Shown: piece by piece, positions 30,923 to 35,277 of the stretch
Position numbering within the stretch: the stretch's first letter is position 1
Layout of the letters: the number at the start of each line of letters is the position of its first letter
Assembly: GCA_002842985.1 (NCBI GenBank)
Contig: PHEQ01000028.1
Span: 1 to 35,277, forward strand
From: Alphaproteobacteria bacterium HGW-Alphaproteobacteria-1
Lineage (GTDB): Bacteria > Pseudomonadota > Alphaproteobacteria > Rhodobacterales > Rhodobacteraceae
Direction of reading: 5' to 3'
DNA length: 35,277 nucleotides
Translations under genes and position numbers: made by a program
Notes under the pieces: generated by a model
Told to the model about the DNA's origin: nothing
Seen by the model: the letters and a program-made list of their open reading frames with translations, nothing else
The model's database searches: none

Positions 30923-31866
30923 GAACAGCCCCCGTCGAGCAGCACGGCGGTGCCGCGAATCCCCGTCACGCGGAGCGTGCAGACGCTCTCGCCCACGGTG
31001 ATGTTCCGGCTCTCGCCGACACCGACAAGCTCGGTCGTGACGCCATTGATGGCAAGCCGCGCCCGATCCCCGATCGCGCCCGAGACAAAGACACGCAACT
31101 GACCGTCGGCAAGAAGCGCGGTCTCACCGGCCCCATAGGCCGTGCCGAGCGCTTCGCCCCCGCCCGCCTTGTCGCAATCCGAGACAAGCCGCGCGCCGTC
31201 CGCCCCGACACCTGCAAGCCCGAGGCGGCAGGCCCCGCCCGCGTGACTGACCACCACCGTTTCGCCCACCGAAAGATCCGAGGTCGCGCCATTGACCGAC
31301 AGCCGCGCCGCGCCCGCCCCGGCATCGAGACGTTGCACGAAGGCCCGCACCGCGCCGCCCGCAAGCACAAAGGTCTGCCCCACGCCACGCGCCGCGCCTG
31401 CGTCGTTCAGCCCTTCGATGGTCGTGGAGAGCGACGGCGCCGCCGCACCCTCTGGCGCTGGGGCCGGGTCCGGCGCGGGCCGCGCGTCAAGCGCGCCGCG
31501 CAGGGCCGCCACCTGTTCCGAGGCGGTCTCGGAGATGCGCGCGCCAAGATCGGCGGCCACCCCTTCGATCCGGCCCTCGAGCGCGGCCAGTCGTTCGCCA
31601 AAGGCATCCATGGCCTCTTCGGTCACGGCGACCGCGTCCCCGGCGGTGCCCGTCACCGCCGTCTCCAGCGCCGCGAGACGGTCCGACAGAGCGGCAAGCA
31701 CGTCCGTGTCGCCCTGCGCCGCCTCGGTCACCGGTCCCATGGCACGCGCGACGCCGCTGCTCACCTTGCTGTCGATCGCCGAGAGCGACAGCAGCGACCC
31801 AAGCAGAAGCCCCACCACACCACCGCCAACCCCGGTCGCGACCGGGTTCTTCAGAATGTCAGACAT
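30919..31866 (-). CDS. Membrane-anchored protein with coiled coil and a tandem Cys-pair domain
   Basis: I do not recognise a named family. The 315-residue product has a Gly-rich hydrophobic helix (about 10-30), an alpha-helical coiled-coil-like region (about 50-125), a Pro/Ala linker (129-145) and two similar domains: 160-231 and 244-314. Each has a beta-type pattern, an SVNG or AINGVT strand and two Cys exactly 18 residues apart (C213/C231 and C296/C314). The region after the helix is probably periplasmic, so each Cys pair may form a disulfide. GGGAGG lies 7 bases before the ATG. Confidence 0.78.
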   Translation of the reverse strand: MSDILKNPVATGVGGGVVGLLLGSLLSLSAIDSKVSSGVARAMGPVTEAAQGDTDVLAALSDRLAALETAVTGTAGDAVAVTEEAMDAFGERLAALEGRIEGVAADLGARISETASEQVAALRGALDARPAPDPAPAPEGAAAPSLSTTIEGLNDAGAARGVGQTFVLAGGAVRAFVQRLDAGAGAARLSVNGATSDLSVGETVVVSHAGGACRLGLAGVGADGARLVSDCDKAGGGEALGTAYGAGETALLADGQLRVFVSGAIGDRARLAINGVTTELVGVGESRNITVGESVCTLRVTGIRGTAVLLDGGCS

Positions 31867-32008
31867 GATCCAAACCTCCCTTTCGCAGCAGATGTTAAAG
31901 GGATTCGCCGCTTTCGGGCAGGTTTTTTCGCACCGATCGATCCCGGCGCATATACATCCCCCCTTCCGCGCGCTACCTCTGCGCCAAAGCACTGACAAGG
32001 AGCGTGAC

Positions 32009-33823
32009 ATGACCGTGAAACCCGTCTTTGACGCCAATGCCACCTCGGGCGGCAAGGATCTTGGCCGACTGCCGGAATGGGATCTGAGCGACCTCTACAC
32101 CAGCCCCGACGCGCCCGAGCTTGCCCGCGATCTGGACTGGCTGCGCGACGCCTGCGTGAGCTTTGCCGCCGATTACGAGGGCAAGCTGGCCGACCTCGAC
32201 GCCGCCGGGTTGCTTGATTGCCTGCACCGCGACGAGGCGATCAGCCGGGTGGCGGGGCGGATCATGTCCTATGCGGGGCTGCGATACTACCAGCAGACGA
32301 CCGATGGCGCGCGCGCCAAGTTTCTGTCGGATTGTCAGGAGAAGGTGACCAATTACACCACCCCGCTGGTATTCTTCTCGCTGGAGCTGAACCGCATCGA
32401 CGAGGGTGCGCTGAGCGCGATGTATGCCGCGAACGCCGATCTCGCGCGCTATGCCCCCGTGCTGCGCCGCATCCGGGCGATGAAGCCGCATCAGCTCTCG
32501 GATGAGCTGGAAAAGTTCCTGCACGATCTGGGCGTTGTCGGCGACGCCTGGGAGCGGCTTTTCGACGAGACCATCGCGGGCCTTTCCTTCAGTGTCGATG
32601 GCGAGGACCTGACCATCGAGGGCACGCTCAATCTGCTGACCGATCATGACCGCAGCAAACGCGAGGCCGCCGCGCGCGAATTGGCGCGCGTTTTTGGCGA
32701 GAATATCCGCACCTTCGCCCGCGTCCACAACACGCAGGCCAAGGAAAAGGAGGTGCTCGACCGCTGGCGCAAGATGCCGACCGCGCAGACCGGGCGGCAC
32801 CTTTCGAACGATGTCGAAGCGGAGGTGGTCGAGGCGCTGCGCAATGCGGTTGTCGCCGCCTATCCACGCCTGTCGCACCGCTATTACGAGTTGAAGCGCA
32901 AATGGCTCGGCCTTGAGCGGATGCAGGTCTGGGACCGCAATGCGCCGCTGCCGATGGAGGAAACCCGCCTCATCGGCTGGGACGAGGCGCGCGAAACGGT
33001 GATGGAAGCCTATGCCGGTTTCGCCCCCGAAATGGCCGATCTGGCCGCGCCGTTCTTCGATAAAGGCTGGATCGACGCAGGCGTGAAACCGGGCAAGGCG
33101 CCGGGGGCCTTTGCCCATCCCACCGTGACCGATGCGCACCCCTATGTAATGCTCAACTATCTGGGCAAACCGCGCGATGTGATGACGCTCGCGCACGAAC
33201 TGGGCCACGGCGTGCATCAGCGGCTGGCCGCGCCGCAGGGCGAGCTTCTGGCCTCTACCCCGCTGACGCTGGCCGAAACAGCAAGTGTCTTTGGCGAGAT
33301 GCTGACCTTTCGCCGTCTGCTTGCGCATGCCAAGACCCGGGCCGAGCGCAAGGTGCTGCTGGCTGGCAAGGTCGAGGACATGATCAACACGGTCGTGCGC
33401 CAGATCGCGTTCTACGATTTCGAGTGCAAGTTGCACGCCGCGCGCCGCGAGGGGGAACTCACCCCCGACGACATCAACGCGCTCTGGATGTCGGTGCAGG
33501 CGACAAGCCTCGGGCCGGCGTTCGACTTCATGGAGGGCTACGAGACCTTCTGGGCCTATATCCCGCATTTCGTCCATTCGCCCTTCTACGTCTACGCCTA
33601 TGCCTTCGGCGATGGCCTTGTGAACGCACTTTATGCGGCCTATGAGGCCGCGCCCGAAGGCTTCGAGGAAAAGTATTTCGAGATGCTCCGCGCGGGCGGC
33701 TCCAAGCACCACAAGGAGCTGCTCGCGCCCTTCGGCCTCGACGCCTCGGACCCGGCGTTCTGGGACAAGGGGCTGGCGATGATCGAGGGGATGATCGACG
33801 AGTTGGAGGCGATGGAGGATTAA
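32009..33823 (+). CDS. pepF: M3B-family oligoendopeptidase F
   Basis: A 604-residue cytoplasmic zinc peptidase that degrades short peptides. The gluzincin motif is HELGH at 396-400 (H396, E397, H400), with the third ligand expected in the LAETASVFGEML segment after it. The N-terminal region has the helical M3 bowl, including YTSPDAPELARDLDWL, and the C-terminal region ends in the SPFYVYAYAFGDGLV block typical of PepF. AAGGAG precedes the ATG; the longer frame that continues upstream overlaps the divergent gene and is not used. Confidence 0.94.
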   Translation: MTVKPVFDANATSGGKDLGRLPEWDLSDLYTSPDAPELARDLDWLRDACVSFAADYEGKLADLDAAGLLDCLHRDEAISRVAGRIMSYAGLRYYQQTTDGARAKFLSDCQEKVTNYTTPLVFFSLELNRIDEGALSAMYAANADLARYAPVLRRIRAMKPHQLSDELEKFLHDLGVVGDAWERLFDETIAGLSFSVDGEDLTIEGTLNLLTDHDRSKREAAARELARVFGENIRTFARVHNTQAKEKEVLDRWRKMPTAQTGRHLSNDVEAEVVEALRNAVVAAYPRLSHRYYELKRKWLGLERMQVWDRNAPLPMEETRLIGWDEARETVMEAYAGFAPEMADLAAPFFDKGWIDAGVKPGKAPGAFAHPTVTDAHPYVMLNYLGKPRDVMTLAHELGHGVHQRLAAPQGELLASTPLTLAETASVFGEMLTFRRLLAHAKTRAERKVLLAGKVEDMINTVVRQIAFYDFECKLHAARREGELTPDDINALWMSVQATSLGPAFDFMEGYETFWAYIPHFVHSPFYVYAYAFGDGLVNALYAAYEAAPEGFEEKYFEMLRAGGSKHHKELLAPFGLDASDPAFWDKGLAMIEGMIDELEAMED

Positions 33824-33824
33824 G

Positions 33825-33898
33825 CGCGCCCGGGCCGTCACCGGACCGACCCGGTCACCCGTTGACGGCGACCTCGCACTCAGGGCCCGGCGGGCGCG
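33825..33898. terminator. Large imperfect inverted repeat after pepF
   Basis: CGCGCCCGGGCC (33825-33836) can pair with GGCCCGG-CG-GGCGCG (33884-33898) with a two-base bulge, enclosing a smaller ACCGG/CCGGT hairpin. It starts 2 bp after the pepF stop and lies before the converging gene. There is no T run, so it may be a structured end rather than a classical terminator. Confidence 0.35.
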
Positions 33899-33934
33899 GT
33901 ATCCCCGGCGGTGGCGCTGCGCCTTTTCACACGG

Positions 33935-34303
33935 TCAGAAATGCGCCTTCGGCTCGTCCGGTTTGCCCGCGGCCAGCGCCAGCACCCCGGCCAGTCCGGT
34001 CATGCCGATGGGAAACATGGTAAAGACGCCAAAGCCGAAAGCGTAATACATCAGCCCCGCCGAAACGAGCAGCAACACGCCGCCCCAGAGCGCGCGCATC
34101 CGGGCCATCGCGCCGCCGGCAATCGCCAGCAAGGGCGCCAGGAAACTCGCCGTGCGGATGAGCGCGGGGTCGCGCACCTGATGAAGCAGCCCCTCCACCT
34201 CGCCATAGCGGTTGACCACCTCGGTATAGCCGTAACTGAAGAAGCCCACGAGCACCGCAAGACAGCCACCGATCACCCCCAGAACCATCGCCGCGCTGCG
34301 CAT
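33935..34303 (-). CDS. Small integral membrane protein, four-helix type
   Basis: A 122-residue protein with four hydrophobic segments (about 5-25, 50-65, 70-88, 90-112). It resembles small uncharacterised membrane proteins of the DUF4064-like type. It starts 3 bp after the ArsC-like stop, so is probably co-transcribed with it. No catalytic motif seen. Confidence 0.8.
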   Translation of the reverse strand: MRSAAMVLGVIGGCLAVLVGFFSYGYTEVVNRYGEVEGLLHQVRDPALIRTASFLAPLLAIAGGAMARMRALWGGVLLLVSAGLMYYAFGFGVFTMFPIGMTGLAGVLALAAGKPDEPKAHF

Positions 34304-34306
34304 CGC

Positions 34307-34627
34307 TTATCCGTCTCCCAAAAGGGCGTCCTGCACGTCCTTGCCCCAACCGAGATAGAGTGTGCCCCCCGCCTCGATCAAGGGGCGCTTCATCAGGGTG
34401 GGATGCGCGGCGATAAGCGTCAGCGGATCGCCCGCCCGCTCCGCCTCGCCGAGGCCGCGCCATGTCGTCGATTGCCGGTTCAACAACGCCGCTCCGAACC
34501 GATCATGCGCGGCGCGTGCCACATTTTCGGGCAGGCCATCGGCGCGGACATCGCGAAATTCCGCGTCACCAAGGGATTTCAACGCCTTGCGGCAGGTATC
34601 GCAGGTTTTCAGACCATAAAGGATCAT
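34307..34627 (-). CDS. ArsC/Spx-like thioredoxin-fold reductase
   Basis: A 106-residue protein starting MILYGLKTCDTCRKALKSL, with a CxxC motif (C9, C12), then the conserved RPLIEAGGTLYLGWG block. This is the YffB/ArsC branch, where arsenate reduction is not established. The ATG at 34627 follows GAGGG by 6 bases; the codon before it is a GTG that could also initiate. It is divergent from the cold-shock gene. Confidence 0.9.
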   Translation of the reverse strand: MILYGLKTCDTCRKALKSLGDAEFRDVRADGLPENVARAAHDRFGAALLNRQSTTWRGLGEAERAGDPLTLIAAHPTLMKRPLIEAGGTLYLGWGKDVQDALLGDG

Positions 34628-34690
34628 CACAAGCCCTCACATTCGGCCCCCCTCTTAGCGCGCCGCACCCGGCCCGTCACGGGGTTTCGC

Positions 34691-34718
34691 TTGATTTTTA
34701 CACACGCGGTGCAATCAT
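34691..34718 (+). promoter_or_regulatory. Weak promoter before the cold-shock gene
   Basis: TTGATT (34691-34696) and AATCAT (34713-34718) are 16 bp apart. A start 7 bases on falls at the GTG at 34725, which would make the message leaderless. Low confidence. Confidence 0.25.
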
Positions 34719-34724
34719 CGGGCT

Positions 34725-34949
34725 GTGCGCCTGCGGCTTGGCGCATATGGCCCGGCATACTCATGGTTCAATACCACGAAAGGTTACGGCTTTATCGCCC
34801 CCGATGGCGGCGGCAAGGACGTGTTCGTGCATATCTCGGCGGTAGAGCGGTCGGGGCTTACCGGCCTTGCCGACAATCAGAAAGTCGGCTTCGAGCTCAA
34901 GGACGGCCGTGACGGCCGGCAGATGGCCTCGGACCTCAGGCTGCTCTGA
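34725..34949 (+). CDS. Cold-shock-domain RNA-binding protein with an anomalous N-terminus
   Basis: A CspA-type OB-fold nucleic-acid chaperone. Residues from WFN onward are canonical, with RNP1-like KGYGFIAP and RNP2 DVFVHISAVE. The first 13 residues, however, read MRLRLGAYGPAYS rather than the family's MxxGTVK. In another frame an ATG at 34747 begins ATG GCC and then resembles the usual start, but is 4 bases short of the canonical spacing to the Trp codon. Either a GTG start gives an atypical N-terminus, or a frameshift or sequencing error lies between 34747 and 34764. Confidence 0.75.
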   Translation: MRLRLGAYGPAYSWFNTTKGYGFIAPDGGGKDVFVHISAVERSGLTGLADNQKVGFELKDGRDGRQMASDLRLL

Positions 34950-34965
34950 GCGCGTCCCCGCGCCC

Positions 34966-35256
34966 TCAGTTGCAGCCCTTCGACCCCGGCGGGCAATCGT
35001 CGTAACGCGGGCGCGCGCTGCGGGCCACATGGTGAATGCGTGTGCTCACGGGATGGCGCAGGGCCTCTTGATAGCTCTGATCCTGATTGGGCACACCGCA
35101 GCATATGACGCCGTTAAGCGTGACCGGCTGAAGCCCGGCAGGGCAAAAATTTGCCTTGCTTTCATAGGCATAGACGCGCGGCCCCTGCGCCAGTGCTGGC
35201 CCGGCAAGACCGGCGAGCGCCAGCGCGGCAACGATTTTCGCGGAAAACGGACGCAT
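34966..35256 (-). CDS. Small secreted Cys-rich protein of unknown function
   Basis: A 96-residue precursor with a signal peptide (MRPFSAKIVAALALAGLAGPALAQ, cleaved after ALAQ). The mature part of about 70 residues has five Cys, including adjacent ones in NGVICCGV and a CPPGSKGC tail. A very strong GAGGGGG lies upstream of the ATG. Likely periplasmic and disulfide-bonded. I do not recognise a family. It converges with the cold-shock gene. Confidence 0.75.
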   Translation of the reverse strand: MRPFSAKIVAALALAGLAGPALAQGPRVYAYESKANFCPAGLQPVTLNGVICCGVPNQDQSYQEALRHPVSTRIHHVARSARPRYDDCPPGSKGCN

Positions 35257-35277
35257 GAAACCCCCTCAAACACGGTT

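Overview
The window looks like a chromosomal segment of a Rhodobacteraceae (roseobacter-group) alphaproteobacterium. The DNA is GC-rich with strong GC bias at third codon positions. It carries family-typical genes: a luxR-luxI pair, a Suv3-like helicase, a Hint-domain protein, a Lys1/Lys9 saccharopine pair and twin glutamine-synthetase-like polyamine genes. The genus cannot be fixed from the sequence. No phage, transposase, integrase or CRISPR array was seen.

Layout. 1-84 is the tail of an unrecognised gene, followed by a terminator. 221-1858 (minus) is luxR then luxI, with dyad elements at both promoters. 2002-3430 (minus) is the rpsF-rpsR-rplI ribosomal operon with its promoter and a leader hairpin. 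3528-4731 (plus) holds a small membrane protein and a secreted YceI protein. 4801-10845 (minus) is a gamma-glutamyl-polyamine (Puu-type) catabolic cluster: two GS-like ligases, a class I amidotransferase, an FAD oxidoreductase, and a DegT-type PLP enzyme with its own promoter. A REP-like palindrome separates this cluster from an M48 metalloprotease. 11845-12489 is a GntR/FCD regulator overlapping tail-to-tail with a large GT2 polysaccharide synthase (12430-14352), whose upstream region carries a triple TTAA array matching the CtrA consensus. A TylF-type methyltransferase follows. 15241-15643 holds no clear gene but contains a strong orphan terminator. A Hint-domain protein comes next.

16630-21383 (minus) is a six-gene run: histidine phosphatase, GST, Lys1-type saccharopine dehydrogenase, a PQ-loop transporter, Lys9-type saccharopine reductase and a P1-family peptidase. 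This looks like lysine catabolism with a possible dedicated transporter. A tRNA-Thr(UGU), a sulfotransferase-like protein and a 956-residue Suv3-like RNA helicase follow, then a TPR lipo/secreted protein, an SCP2 protein with a coupled alpha/beta hydrolase, and an FAH-family enzyme. 28332-30922 encodes a coupled MBL-fold exonuclease and ATP-dependent DNA ligase. The window ends with a membrane-anchored protein bearing a tandem duplicated Cys-pair domain, oligoendopeptidase F, a small membrane protein, an ArsC/Spx-like reductase, a cold-shock protein with an anomalous N-terminus and a small secreted Cys-rich protein.

The most interesting signals are regulatory: the CtrA-like array in front of the polysaccharide synthase, the dyads around luxR and luxI, and the orphan terminator that may end an unannotated small RNA. 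The PQ-loop gene embedded in the saccharopine operon and the duplicated Cys-pair protein are the best protein-level leads.
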